A stretch of DNA of 15,064 bases, from contig CAYLPZ010000033.1 in NCBI GenBank assembly GCA_964385755.1, positions 1 through 15,064 on the forward strand. Reading direction: 5' to 3'. A program made the translations under genes and the position numbers. Under the pieces are notes generated by a model. It saw only the letters and a program-made list of their open reading frames with translations, ran no database searches and was not told the origin of the DNA. Shown here piece by piece: positions 1 through 7,683 of this stretch. The stretch's first letter is position 1. Each line of letters begins with the position of its first letter. Origin of the DNA: CAG-698 sp964385755. Lineage in GTDB: Bacteria; Bacillota_I; Bacilli_A; ML615J-28; CAG-698.

Positions 1-512
1 ACACGTAATTTAGCATCTAAGTTTGATAATGGTTCATCCATTAAGAATACTTTTGCGTTACGTACGATAGCTCTACCTAAGGCAACACGTTGTTTTTGAC
101 CACCTGATAAAGCTTTTGGACGACGATCAAGATATGGTTTTAAACCAAGAATTTCAGCAGCTTCATTAACACGACGATCAATTTCATCACGTGAGAATTT
201 ACGAAGTTGTAAACCGAATGCCATGTTTTGATAAACTGTCATATGTGGATATAATGCATAACTTTGGAATACCATGGCGATATTTCTATCTTTTGGTGCA
301 ACATCATTCATGATTTCATCATCAATTCTTAATTCACCAGAAGTAATTTCCTCTAGTCCAGCAACCATACGTAAAGTAGTAGTTTTTCCACAACCAGAAG
401 GTCCTACAAATACTATAAATTCTTTGTCTTTGATTTTTAAATTAAAGTCAATAACAGCATGAACATTGCCATCATACACTTTATTAATGTTAGTTAATGT
501 AACAGTTGACAT
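1..512 (-). CDS. ugpC: Sugar ABC transporter ATP-binding protein, UgpC/MsmK/MalK type (5' part only)
   Basis: This is the cytoplasmic ATPase that would power a carbohydrate importer; the family often serves several sugar permeases. Only the first 170 codons are present, and the gene runs off the left edge, so the C-terminal OB-fold regulatory domain is not seen. Visible motifs are Walker A GPSGCGKTT (about residues 37-45), Q-loop Q83, signature LSGGQ (135-139), Walker B VFLMDE (155-160) and the D-loop SNLDA. The start ATG at 512-510 is supported by AAAAGGAG at 526-519, six bases upstream. The gene follows the PucR-type regulator on the same strand and has its own promoter and palindrome in the 87-bp gap. 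The family is certain. The exact sugar is not, because no permease or binding protein is in the window, so the symbol is a family label. Confidence 0.93.
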   Translation of the reverse strand, partial: MSTVTLTNINKVYDGNVHAVIDFNLKIKDKEFIVFVGPSGCGKTTTLRMVAGLEEITSGELRIDDEIMNDVAPKDRNIAMVFQSYALYPHMTVYQNMAFGLQLRKFSRDEIDRRVNEAAEILGLKPYLDRRPKALSGGQKQRVALGRAIVRNAKVFLMDEPLSNLDAKLR

Positions 513-544
513 ATTTTTCTCCTTTTAATAATTTTTACTCTTTA

Positions 545-573
545 AGTATAAATTCTTATTGCTATTATTTCAA
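545..573 (-). promoter_or_regulatory. Sigma-A-type promoter for the sugar ABC ATPase gene
   Basis: Read on the minus strand, the -35 is TTGAAA (573-568) and the -10 is TATACT (550-545), with a 17-bp spacer. Transcription would begin near position 538 and give a leader of about 26 bases before the ATG at 512. It is one of the two best-formed promoters in the window. Its -35 directly abuts the palindrome at 574-588. Confidence 0.7.
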
Positions 574-588
574 TGTGCAATTTGCACA
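574..588. promoter_or_regulatory. Perfect 15-bp palindrome, candidate operator
   Basis: TGTGCAA and TTGCACA flank a single central T. The site begins one base upstream of the -35 of the ATPase promoter and lies 11 bp past the stop codon of the PucR-type regulator. No U-run follows on either strand, so it does not look like a terminator. The position suits an activator site just upstream of the -35, or a repressor site that occludes it. The binding protein is unknown; the adjacent PucR-type regulator is the natural first guess. Confidence 0.55.
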
Positions 589-599
589 AATATATACTT

Positions 600-1172
600 T
601 TATTTCATTAGTTCATATATGGCAACACAATCTTTGAATTCTCTTAATGATAAGCCACAATTTCTTTCGATATTATCTATTTTATTGTTTAAAGTATTTC
701 TATGCATATAGAGTCTATTAGCAGTTTTAGAAACATTTAAGTTTTCTTGAAACATTGCTTTTGCTAAATCAAATATTTCTTTAGAATCATTTGCTTTTAT
801 AACTAAATCCTTTAAATACTCCTTCACTTCCTTATTGTCACTATAATAAATAATTAAATCACTCAAACTACTGTATTCATTTTTTATATTACAATCATAT
901 ACAAGTTTTTTAATAGTATTTAAGTCATTTTTAGTACTAATTTTTAAAAGTCTAAAAGCACTTATTCTAGCACCAATATCTTCACTCATCGATCCTAAAT
1001 ATTCTTTTATTTCTATACTTTCTTTATCTTTTAATAAACAAATTATATTATTATCTTCGATAATTATTTGTTTGCTTCCTAGTGCTATAACTAGTAAATC
1101 TTTTAAAGGTTCTACTAAAGAAGAGTTAAAAATCACAACAAATCCTTTTGTATTATCATTATTTATATTCAT
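600..1172 (-). CDS. PucR-type helix-turn-helix transcriptional regulator
   Basis: This is a predicted DNA-binding regulator of 190 aa. The C-terminal part (about residues 132-187) is the PucR C-terminal HTH domain, recognisable from NVSKTANRLYMHRNTL and the following helix ending near ERNCGLSLREF. The first 130 residues match nothing I recognise; they may be a degenerate sensor domain. The protein is much shorter than full PucR/CdaR proteins. An upstream in-frame GTG at 1181 would add three residues, but it lies inside the likely ribosome binding site AGGTGAT. ATG 1172 has GGTGAT four bases upstream, and the promoter at 1190-1198 leaves almost no leader for the GTG. The gene is divergent from the rhodanese and directly upstream of the sugar ATPase gene, which suggests it controls sugar uptake. 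The ligand is unknown. Confidence 0.85.
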   Translation of the reverse strand: MNINNDNTKGFVVIFNSSLVEPLKDLLVIALGSKQIIIEDNNIICLLKDKESIEIKEYLGSMSEDIGARISAFRLLKISTKNDLNTIKKLVYDCNIKNEYSSLSDLIIYYSDNKEVKEYLKDLVIKANDSKEIFDLAKAMFQENLNVSKTANRLYMHRNTLNNKIDNIERNCGLSLREFKDCVAIYELMK

Positions 1173-1189
1173 ATGAATCACCTAATTAA

Positions 1190-1198
1190 AGTATATCA
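1190..1198 (-). promoter_or_regulatory. Extended -10 promoter for the PucR-type regulator
   Basis: The minus strand reads TGATATACT, an extended -10 (TG-n-TATACT) with no convincing -35. The predicted transcript would start near 1183, leaving only about ten bases before the ATG at 1172. The same nine-base element recurs upstream of the Ig-like lipoprotein gene at 11075-11083. Confidence 0.5.
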
Positions 1199-1259
1199 TA
1201 TTTTTTATTCATTTTAATAAATAATTATCATAATTTATTTAAAAATGTCATAATAAATA

Positions 1260-1562
1260 TTGGTGATTATTATTAAAACAATTTCAGCAAAAGATTTTTC
1301 AAGTTTATCTGCTTATAATCAAATAACTATACTTGATTTACGCGACTATAATGATTATATAAAATTTCACATCAAATCCTCTATTTCCATACCATATAAA
1401 TACTTAAGTAAATGTTTGCATACTCTTTCTAAAAATGTTACTTACTATTTATTATGTGAAAAAGGTTACTACTCTAAACAAGCATACTATTTATTATCAT
1501 CTAAGGGATTTAACTGTGTAAATGTAGAAGGTGGAATAAGTCATGTTAAAAAATACTTATAA
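1260..1562 (+). CDS. Single-domain rhodanese-like sulfurtransferase
   Basis: This is the only plus-strand gene in the window. It encodes a small cytoplasmic protein of about 100 aa with one rhodanese fold: an early DLRD (residues 26-29), a central strand with SSISIPY, the active-site loop C66-EKGYYS, and GFNCVNVEGG near the end. Family members carry sulfane sulfur on the loop cysteine as a persulfide and pass it to acceptors. The cysteine is present, but Tyr replaces the Arg usually found near the end of the loop, so activity or substrate may differ. The start is uncertain. TTG 1260 and GTG 1263 overlap the likely ribosome binding site GGTGAT (1262-1267), no ATG is available, and an ATT at 1272 is correctly spaced. 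The 3' end overlaps the convergent phosphatase gene by six bases. Confidence 0.82.
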   Translation: MVIIIKTISAKDFSSLSAYNQITILDLRDYNDYIKFHIKSSISIPYKYLSKCLHTLSKNVTYYLLCEKGYYSKQAYYLLSSKGFNCVNVEGGISHVKKYL

Positions 1563-3359
1563 TATTTTTATGCAGATTAAACTAATATCATCTTTTGATA
1601 TCATCTTTTGTTTAACTGCATAATTTATGACATATCTGGCTATATTTTCTGCGTTTAAATCTAAAATAGTTTTTATATATTCAATAATTTTTTTGTCACT
1701 TATAACATTATCAAATAACCCATCGCTTGAAAGAAAAATAACATCTTTGTTTTCAATAGCTATTTTTCGTTCTCTGATGCTTTCTTCTTTTCCGAGTGGT
1801 AATTCATCGTTTTCAATTTTAACTATGCTTTTATCACTTTTAAATATATATGTAGTTGCACTCCCTTTTTTATATAAATACCCTTTCTTCGTAAAAGGAT
1901 TTATTTCTAAGTAATCTAGTGTGCAAAATCTTTCGCTATCATTTATCATCTTATAAAGGTTTGTAAGTTGCATCACAGTAAAACTCGTTAATGAGCTTTT
2001 ACAAAGAATATTTATCACTTCAACTACATTATTACTCTCCTTCCCCGCAATTGCTCCTTTTCCCATTCCGTCGCTAACAATAAAATAACTATTTTCATTT
2101 GCTCTTTTACCACAAAAAATTGAATCACCTGATATTTCTCTTAATGAATGTTCTTGCATTGCGTAATCTATTTCTATTTTTTTCTTTGTTGCAATAATGA
2201 CTTTTGTTAAAATTCCTTCTTTATCATAAGTCACTATCACTTCATTTTTTATTTGTTTTTTTATAATATTTTCAATGGTTTTTTTATTGTTTTCTTTAGT
2301 GAATAATGTTATCACCAAATAATCCTTATCAATGTATCCAAAATATTTTGTTATTTTCATTGTTTCATTAATTTCTTTAACTATTTTATCTATTTTTTCT
2401 TTTCCATTATTTCTAATCTCATCATCTATCATCTTACTTTGTAATATTTTTATGATAATATCAAAAGTATCTTTTTTTAATTTATTTTTACTTTCATGTG
2501 AAGCTTTAGAAAAATATTTAATTAAATATTCATAATCATTATTTTCTATTACTTCTCCAATCATTTCTTTTTTAACACTGCTATTTAATAGATATATTAT
2601 TATTATTACTACAGAAGCAAAGTAATAGGTTTTAAAATATAAAGCTAATATCATCATTACAGCTATTAGAATAATTACATTACATAATTTAGGTTTATTA
2701 AATACTATATATATAAAAGGGAATACAAAGGAAAAATAAATATTATCAGTTAATGCAAAATATATTAAATATAATAACCCAGCATATAATCCTTCATTTT
2801 TGCTTAATTTTTGCGATATATACGCTGTTATTGCAACCGCAACTAAATACCCTACTTTAACTTCAAAATCAATTACAGAGGCTCCTAGCCCCGCAAAACA
2901 ACAAATAAAATATATTATATCAACTCTTGTAATATGATTTTTATCAAATAATATGAATAAAAGATAATAAATTATACAAAACGTTATAATTATAAGAAAA
3001 TTTAAATATGAAACATTATTTATTTTAAGTAAAAAGATTAGTTGTATTATGCAAAACATCAAAGCTTCACACATTACATTTCTCTTTTTTCTTACTAGCA
3101 TATAGATAATGATTAAAATGTAACTTACCAAATAAAGCATGAAATAATCACTATTTAATAAAAATACATATGTTAGTGATGAAAACAAAATCATATACAT
3201 ATCTTTTTTTCCAAAAAAACATGTAAATACAATAAATAGTAAAACAATATTTTCTCCTAATTTTAATTTCGATAAAGGCATAATAAAAAAAGATACAATC
3301 AAAACTATAATATATTTACAAATTACACTTATTATTTTCTTAAGCTTATCTTTATTCAT
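1557..3359 (-). CDS. SpoIIE-like membrane-bound PP2C-type serine phosphatase
   Basis: The protein is 600 aa, against roughly 820 aa for Bacillus SpoIIE. Residues 1-260 contain about ten hydrophobic segments, followed by a cytoplasmic linker (265-400) and a C-terminal PP2C/SpoIIE phosphatase domain (about 405-600). Expected metal-binding motifs are present: GD at 411-412, SDGMGKG (429-435), SSDGLFD (544-550) and KDDIS (589-593). SpoIIE dephosphorylates the anti-anti-sigma factor SpoIIAA and so activates sigma-F in the forespore. The domain order is the same here, but no SpoIIA partners are in the window, so a sporulation role is not shown. The start ATG 3359 has GGTGAT six bases upstream. The gene follows the exporter's terminator, so it needs its own promoter, and I see no clear one. 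The shortened linker is the main departure from the family. Confidence 0.85.
   Translation of the reverse strand: MNKDKLKKIISVICKYIIVLIVSFFIMPLSKLKLGENIVLLFIVFTCFFGKKDMYMILFSSLTYVFLLNSDYFMLYLVSYILIIIYMLVRKKRNVMCEALMFCIIQLIFLLKINNVSYLNFLIIITFCIIYYLLFILFDKNHITRVDIIYFICCFAGLGASVIDFEVKVGYLVAVAITAYISQKLSKNEGLYAGLLYLIYFALTDNIYFSFVFPFIYIVFNKPKLCNVIILIAVMMILALYFKTYYFASVVIIIIYLLNSSVKKEMIGEVIENNDYEYLIKYFSKASHESKNKLKKDTFDIIIKILQSKMIDDEIRNNGKEKIDKIVKEINETMKITKYFGYIDKDYLVITLFTKENNKKTIENIIKKQIKNEVIVTYDKEGILTKVIIATKKKIEIDYAMQEHSLREISGDSIFCGKRANENSYFIVSDGMGKGAIAGKESNNVVEVINILCKSSLTSFTVMQLTNLYKMINDSERFCTLDYLEINPFTKKGYLYKKGSATTYIFKSDKSIVKIENDELPLGKEESIRERKIAIENKDVIFLSSDGLFDNVISDKKIIEYIKTILDLNAENIARYVINYAVKQKMISKDDISLICIKIL
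1571..1620. repeat. Imperfect inverted repeat enclosing a 13-bp tandem repeat
   Basis: The outer arms TGCAGATTAAAC (1571-1582) and GTTTAACTGCA (1610-1620) pair over 11 bp with one bulged base. Between and partly overlapping them, ATATCATCTTTTG occurs twice in direct contact (1585-1597 and 1598-1610) without a mismatch. All of it lies inside the last codons of the SpoIIE-like gene, across the C-terminal KDDIS metal-binding motif. Because 13 is not a multiple of three, the two copies are read in different frames. No U-run follows on either strand. Confidence 0.6.
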
Positions 3360-3397
3360 ATTTATATCACCAAGATTATTTTACTTTGGAAAATAAG

Positions 3398-3434
3398 AAA
3401 AAAAAGTCAAAAAAAGGGGACATAACCCCTTTTT
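3398..3434 (-). terminator. Rho-independent terminator after the ABC exporter gene
   Basis: The arms AAAAAGGGG and CCCCTTTTT (3411-3419 with 3426-3434) form a nine-pair stem around a six-base loop. On the minus strand it is followed by a run of seven T, then GAC and eight more T. The stem begins within the exporter's stop codon. The arrangement would end the operon before the SpoIIE-like gene. Confidence 0.85.
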
Positions 3435-5166
3435 AAAATACTACATCATTTTGCTCATAAAGGTTTGCATAGTAGCCACCTTTTTTAATTAATTGTTCGT
3501 GATTTCCCTTTTCTATTATTCCAGACTTGCCAATGACAACAATCTCATCAGCATTTTTGATAGTAGACAATCTATGAGCAATCACAATAGTTGTTTTTTT
3601 CATTGATAGTTCATCAAACGACTTTTGAATTTGCATTTCTGTTATATTATCCAAAGATGATGTTGCTTCATCTAATATCAATATTTTTGGATTTTTTAAG
3701 AATAATCTTGCTATTGCTATTCGTTGTTTTTGTCCTCCAGAAAGTTTTATTCCTCTTTCTCCTGTTAATGTGTCATACCCATCCGGCAATGAACATATAA
3801 AATCATGAATTCTTGCTTTTTTAGCACATTCTATTACTTCTTCAAAACTTGCATCAGGTTTGCCGTATAGAATATTTTCTCTTATTGTCCCATAGAAAAT
3901 AAATACATCTTGTTCAACATGCCCAATTGCCCCTCTTAGACAATTTAAATCGTATTCTTTTACATTTATACTATCAACTAAAATTTCACCCTCATCAACA
4001 TCATAAAAACGAGGAATTAGTTTTGAAATTGTAGTTTTTCCAACCCCAGTTTCTCCAACTATTGCAATCTTCTTTCCAGGTTCTATCGACATATTAATGT
4101 TTTCTAGCACATAATTTTCTTCATTGTGTTGATAACTAAAAGATACATTTTTAAACTCAATTAAGCCACTAATTTCTTTTTTTATTCCATTTTCATTTGT
4201 TATTTGATTTTCTGTATCCATTACTTCAAAAAACTTTTCAATTCCAGATAGACCTTGTTGAATTTGTTCCATCGAAGTAGTAATTCTACTTATTGGTTTT
4301 ATTAAGAAGTTTATGTACAAAAAGTATGTTGTTAGATCGATATAATCAACATTCCAATCTTTTATTATAAAAATTGTTCCAAAAACTAAAAGAGCTAAGT
4401 TTGTTAAATTTATAAAAAAGTCATTGCCAGAACCATATAAGCCTATTTGTTTAAATACACCCGACCTAGCATTTTTATATTTATTATTAATTTTTACAAA
4501 TTTTTCGTCTTCTAATCTTTGATTGTTAAATGATTTTGTAAGTCTTATACCACTTAATGAACTTTCAATCTCTCCACTTAATTCACTTTGAGCAGAGCGA
4601 GCATTTTTAAAAGCTTTTAACATCTTTTTTCTACGAGAAACAGAATAGCATATTAACATTATTAAAAATACAAAAACAATCAATGTTAAGTATGGATTTA
4701 AGAAAACAATTAAATATGTAAAACTCCCAACTAACATTATACAAGATATAAAAATATCTTCTGGTGCATGGTGACTCATTTCTGAAACATCATGCAAATG
4801 CGTAGTTACATTCGAAAGCATTTCTCCTGTCTTCTTATCGTCAAAATAACCATAGTCTAATGTTTGATACTTGTGAAAAAGATCTCTTCGCATATCCGTT
4901 TCAAGTCTAATTCCCATTACATGTCCATAATAACCAATAAAATACGATAATAAAAATCTTAAAGCATAACATATAACTAATATAATTCCTATTAAAATGA
5001 TTGTTTTAATAAATCCATTATCTAGGTTATTTTCCATATTTTTGAGAATTGAGTTAGTAATCATTGGAAATATTAAATCAATTAGTGAAATGATAGTTGC
5101 GCAGAGTAAATCAAAAAACAATAACTTTTTGTGCGGTTTATAATATTTTATAAATCTTTTTATCAT
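3433..5166 (-). CDS. ABC transporter, fused permease and ATPase (MsbA/LmrA-type exporter half)
   Basis: This 577-aa half-transporter has an N-terminal six-helix membrane domain (about 15-300) and a C-terminal nucleotide-binding domain (about 335-570). ATPase motifs are complete: Walker A GETGVGKT (371-378), Q-loop Q419, signature LSGGQ (475-479), Walker B ILILDE with catalytic E500, and H-loop H531. Such halves dimerise to export lipids, drugs or peptides. No peptidase domain is fused, and the substrate cannot be read from sequence. The ATG at 5166 lies only seven bases after the DUF951 stop and has just a weak GAAAG upstream, which suggests translational coupling to that gene. A strong terminator overlaps its stop codon. 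With no sister half nearby, it is probably a homodimer. Confidence 0.92.
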   Translation of the reverse strand: MIKRFIKYYKPHKKLLFFDLLCATIISLIDLIFPMITNSILKNMENNLDNGFIKTIILIGIILVICYALRFLLSYFIGYYGHVMGIRLETDMRRDLFHKYQTLDYGYFDDKKTGEMLSNVTTHLHDVSEMSHHAPEDIFISCIMLVGSFTYLIVFLNPYLTLIVFVFLIMLICYSVSRRKKMLKAFKNARSAQSELSGEIESSLSGIRLTKSFNNQRLEDEKFVKINNKYKNARSGVFKQIGLYGSGNDFFINLTNLALLVFGTIFIIKDWNVDYIDLTTYFLYINFLIKPISRITTSMEQIQQGLSGIEKFFEVMDTENQITNENGIKKEISGLIEFKNVSFSYQHNEENYVLENINMSIEPGKKIAIVGETGVGKTTISKLIPRFYDVDEGEILVDSINVKEYDLNCLRGAIGHVEQDVFIFYGTIRENILYGKPDASFEEVIECAKKARIHDFICSLPDGYDTLTGERGIKLSGGQKQRIAIARLFLKNPKILILDEATSSLDNITEMQIQKSFDELSMKKTTIVIAHRLSTIKNADEIVVIGKSGIIEKGNHEQLIKKGGYYANLYEQNDVVF

Positions 5167-5173
5167 ACATATC

Positions 5174-5365
5174 TTAGCTTTCTATTATTTTCTTTAAGCG
5201 TTTGCTTATTTCTACACGTGATAAGATAATCACTCTGTGACAGGTTGTGCACTCTAAGCGACACTCTAAACCGTATTTTAAAACCTTCCACTCACGTCCG
5301 CCACAAGGATGATTTTTTTTAAATTCTAATACATCATTTTCCTTATAATTGTTCTTTATCAACAT
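5174..5365 (-). CDS. DUF951 family small protein
   Basis: This 63-aa cytoplasmic protein matches the DUF951 family, which is widespread in Firmicutes and has no settled function. The hallmarks are HPCGG-x-x-W (about residues 19-26), C-x3-C-x2-C spaced cysteines (35-42), then HRVIILSRVE. The cysteines suggest a small metal-binding fold, but this is inference. The ATG at 5365 lies inside the 3' end of mscS (23-base overlap) and has GGTGAT five bases upstream, which supports this start. In many Firmicutes this family sits beside an MscS gene near the ParA/ParB region, and the order here agrees. Confidence 0.85.
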   Translation of the reverse strand: MLIKNNYKENDVLEFKKNHPCGGREWKVLKYGLECRLECTTCHRVIILSRVEISKRLKKIIES

Positions 5366-6200
5366 TATGTATCACCACTTGATTATATGGTATTAGAATT
5401 TGCTCTGTGTCAAATAAATTCTTCACATATCTTCTTATTTCTCTAACTACATCATAATATTCTTCAGGATTTGTTTTTACAATTATTCCAATCTTAACAC
5501 CATTTGAGCCTAAATCAGTAACGCCATTTACATATGGTCCTTCTATTATTTGTGGGTAGTTTTCTCTTATTACTAACAGCTTTTCATTAAGTAATGCTAC
5601 TACCTCATCAATGTTTTCGTTGTAGTCAATTTCTATTTCTAGTAACGCTACAGAAGGCGCTCTTGAGAAGTTTGTTACATCTCCTATATTACCATTTGCG
5701 ATAATTTTAATTTCATTTTTCCAGTTAATTAATTTTGTAGATTTCACTGATACTTCCATTACACGGCCTTTAAAGCCATTAATTTCTACAACATCATCAA
5801 CATCATAATAATTTTGAAAAACAATAAATATTCCATTTATTAAATCAGAAATAAATTTCTGAGCTCCTAAAGAAACTGCTAAAGCAATAATACCAGCACC
5901 AGCTAAAAGAGGTTTAACATTTATTCCCCAAACACCAAGTAAAATAATAATCATTATACCACAAGAAACATATTTAACGGCAGAATACAAGACATTTGCT
6001 AATGTGACAGCGTGTCTCTTTTTTGCTTTATTGTTTTTTGAATAATTTTTAATAATAATTTTCAATATTAATAAAGCAATAAGAAAACATAATATTGTCA
6101 CTGCGGTAGATATTAATGCAACAATAAGGGCATCAAAGTCCTCCCATATTGGTGTAACAATATCAGCATTCTCTGCTAAGAATAAAACAAATTTTTTCAT
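5343..6200 (-). CDS. mscS: Small-conductance mechanosensitive channel, MscS family
   Basis: This 285-aa inner-membrane channel would open under membrane tension to release solutes during osmotic downshock. Three hydrophobic segments are visible: 24-50, 69-92 and the pore-lining TM3 at about 94-127. TM3 carries the glycine/alanine-rich LLAGAGIIALAVSLGAQKFISD typical of MscS, here split between residues 98 and 119. The beta domain follows (VDDVVEINGFKGRV, 134-147), then a C-terminal alpha/beta part to residue 285. The length matches MscS. The start ATG 6200 has TAGGAG nine bases upstream, and that TAG is also the parA stop codon, so the two genes are tightly coupled. The 3' end overlaps duf951. 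Confidence 0.92.
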   Translation of the reverse strand: MKKFVLFLAENADIVTPIWEDFDALIVALISTAVTILCFLIALLILKIIIKNYSKNNKAKKRHAVTLANVLYSAVKYVSCGIMIIILLGVWGINVKPLLAGAGIIALAVSLGAQKFISDLINGIFIVFQNYYDVDDVVEINGFKGRVMEVSVKSTKLINWKNEIKIIANGNIGDVTNFSRAPSVALLEIEIDYNENIDEVVALLNEKLLVIRENYPQIIEGPYVNGVTDLGSNGVKIGIIVKTNPEEYYDVVREIRRYVKNLFDTEQILIPYNQVVIHNVDKEQL

Positions 6201-6212
6201 AGTTCTATGCTC

Positions 6213-6977
6213 CTATTCTTTTTCATTATTTTTTTCTATTATTTCTTTAGCAAGTTCACGATAATCTTTGCTTCCACGGCAGTGATAAGCAAAGTCTAAT
6301 ACTGTTTTTCCACGCAAAGGTGCTTCCTCTAAATGTGCTGAATATTTAATTATTGTATTAAATGTATTTGTGGGAAAATAGTTTTTTATTTTATCTAACA
6401 TTTTATATCCAACTAAATTTCTATTATCAAGTTTAGTTATCAATATTCCTTCAATTAATAATATTTCTTTTTTCTTTCTTTTTTTCTTTTGTATACTATT
6501 AATTATATTAATCATCATTGTTAGTGAATTATATGATAAAAATGTACATTCAACAGGAATAATAATTGAGTCACATAAGCCTAATATTCTCTGCATAAAT
6601 TTATTAACTAGTGGTGGCATATCAATTATTATATAATCATATTTATCTTTTATTTTTTCTAATTCCTCTTCAAAAGTATTAAAACTATCTAATTGTTCGT
6701 CAAATGGGATTTGATTATATGGCAATAAAAAATAATTATCATAATTAGTTTTAATAATAGCTTTCTCAATACTTATTTTTCCCTGATAAACATCTAAAGA
6801 TGTATAAGTAATTAGTTCAATATTTTGTCCTAAGTGAATAGTTGCACTAGCTTTTTCATCCATATCGATTAGAAGCGTTTTATGATTGTATTTTGCAAAG
6901 GCTGCACATAAATTAACTGCAGTTGTTGTTTTTCCAACTCCTCCTTTACAACTAGCAATTGCTATAATCTTTCCCAT
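6213..6977 (-). CDS. soj: ParA/Soj-family chromosome-partitioning ATPase
   Basis: This 254-aa protein is a deviant-Walker P-loop ATPase that, with ParB, segregates chromosomes or plasmids and in some bacteria tunes DnaA. KGGVGKTT spans residues 11-18, with LLIDMD (35-40, both Asp of the switch kept) and the Walker B strand YIIIDMPP (115-122). The usual PQGN after the second Asp is EKAS, and a basic stretch KKKRKKK (164-170) is unusual. The HLEEAPLRGK and C-terminal YRELAKEI regions are typical of Soj. ATG 6977 has AAAGGAG six bases upstream. It follows rsmG, as in many Firmicutes origin regions, but no parB follows; mscS comes next, 12 bp away. I judge it chromosomal, though a solo ParA-like positioning ATPase is possible. 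Confidence 0.88.
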   Translation of the reverse strand: MGKIIAIASCKGGVGKTTTAVNLCAAFAKYNHKTLLIDMDEKASATIHLGQNIELITYTSLDVYQGKISIEKAIIKTNYDNYFLLPYNQIPFDEQLDSFNTFEEELEKIKDKYDYIIIDMPPLVNKFMQRILGLCDSIIIPVECTFLSYNSLTMMINIINSIQKKKRKKKEILLIEGILITKLDNRNLVGYKMLDKIKNYFPTNTFNTIIKYSAHLEEAPLRGKTVLDFAYHCRGSKDYRELAKEIIEKNNEKE

Positions 6978-7005
6978 ATTATTCTCCTTTAATTATTAAA
7001 TTATT

Positions 7006-7683
7006 TTATAAAGGTTTTCTCTTTATTTCTTGATATTTTCGAGGATATTTTTCGCTTGTTTCTTTAGTTTTATTGATAACAACTAGACTTCTTTTCCCCA
7101 TATTATCCTTTAGTTCATATTCAATTATTTTATCTAGCTTACATCCTAATATTTTCATAGCATTTGTTGCCATAAGTACTTCTTCTTTACCTTTATCACC
7201 CTTATAAGCTATCACATTTCCATCCACTTTTGTAAACCTAATTAATAGCTCAAGTAATGTTGGTAATTGTGCTACAGCACGAGCACAAACAAAATCAAAA
7301 TTGTTTGTATATTCTCTTGCAATATCTTCGCTTCTTGCGTTCACTACTTCTATATCTGTTAAACTTAATTTTTCAATTAAGTTTTTCATAAACAAAGCTC
7401 TTTTGCTAGTTGGTTCAACAATAGTAACTTTTATATTTGGATAGCATATTTTAAGAGGGATTGCGGGGAAACCTGCTCCGCTTCCAATATCGCATAAACT
7501 TACTTCTTTTGTTAAATCAAAATAATCACCTAAAATAACTGAATCTTCAAAATGTTTAACGTAAACTTCTTTTTCTTCAGTTATAGACGTTAAATTATAT
7601 TTTTTATTTTCATTAACTAAATAATTGAAATATATCTCAAATTTTTCTTTATTTTCATTTATTAACTTGGTTGCTTTATTCAT
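7006..7683 (-). CDS. rsmG: 16S rRNA (guanine-N7) methyltransferase RsmG (GidB)
   Basis: RsmG methylates a conserved guanine of 16S rRNA (G527 in E. coli) at N7, using S-adenosylmethionine. The protein is 225 aa from ATG 7683. The Rossmann methyltransferase motif I, DIGSGAGFPAIPLK, lies at about residues 65-78; the acidic end of the next strand is VEPTSKRALF, followed by NARSED. The C-terminal YPRKYQEIKRKPL is characteristic of the family. An in-frame ATG at 7701 would add six residues, but AGAGGAAG sits just ahead of ATG 7683, whose product aligns better with family N-termini. The start overlaps the end of mnmG by eight bases, implying coupled translation. Confidence 0.96.
   Translation of the reverse strand: MNKATKLINENKEKFEIYFNYLVNENKKYNLTSITEEKEVYVKHFEDSVILGDYFDLTKEVSLCDIGSGAGFPAIPLKICYPNIKVTIVEPTSKRALFMKNLIEKLSLTDIEVVNARSEDIAREYTNNFDFVCARAVAQLPTLLELLIRFTKVDGNVIAYKGDKGKEEVLMATNAMKILGCKLDKIIEYELKDNMGKRSLVVINKTKETSEKYPRKYQEIKRKPL

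Noticed and set aside
1549..1569. AAAAATA/TATTTTT hairpin around the shared TTATAA stop codons as a bidirectional terminator
   Set aside because: The stem is only seven A-T pairs and has no GC, so it would be very weak. In sequence this AT-rich such pairings occur by chance.
3360..3410. TTGACT followed by TAAAAT as a promoter for the SpoIIE-like gene
   Set aside because: The spacer would be 21 bp, too long, and the -35 overlaps the T-tract of the exporter terminator.
6440..6500. Poly-A/poly-G-rich coding run in parA as a slippage site
   Set aside because: It encodes the basic patch KKKRKKK without a single long homopolymer, and the frame continues normally.
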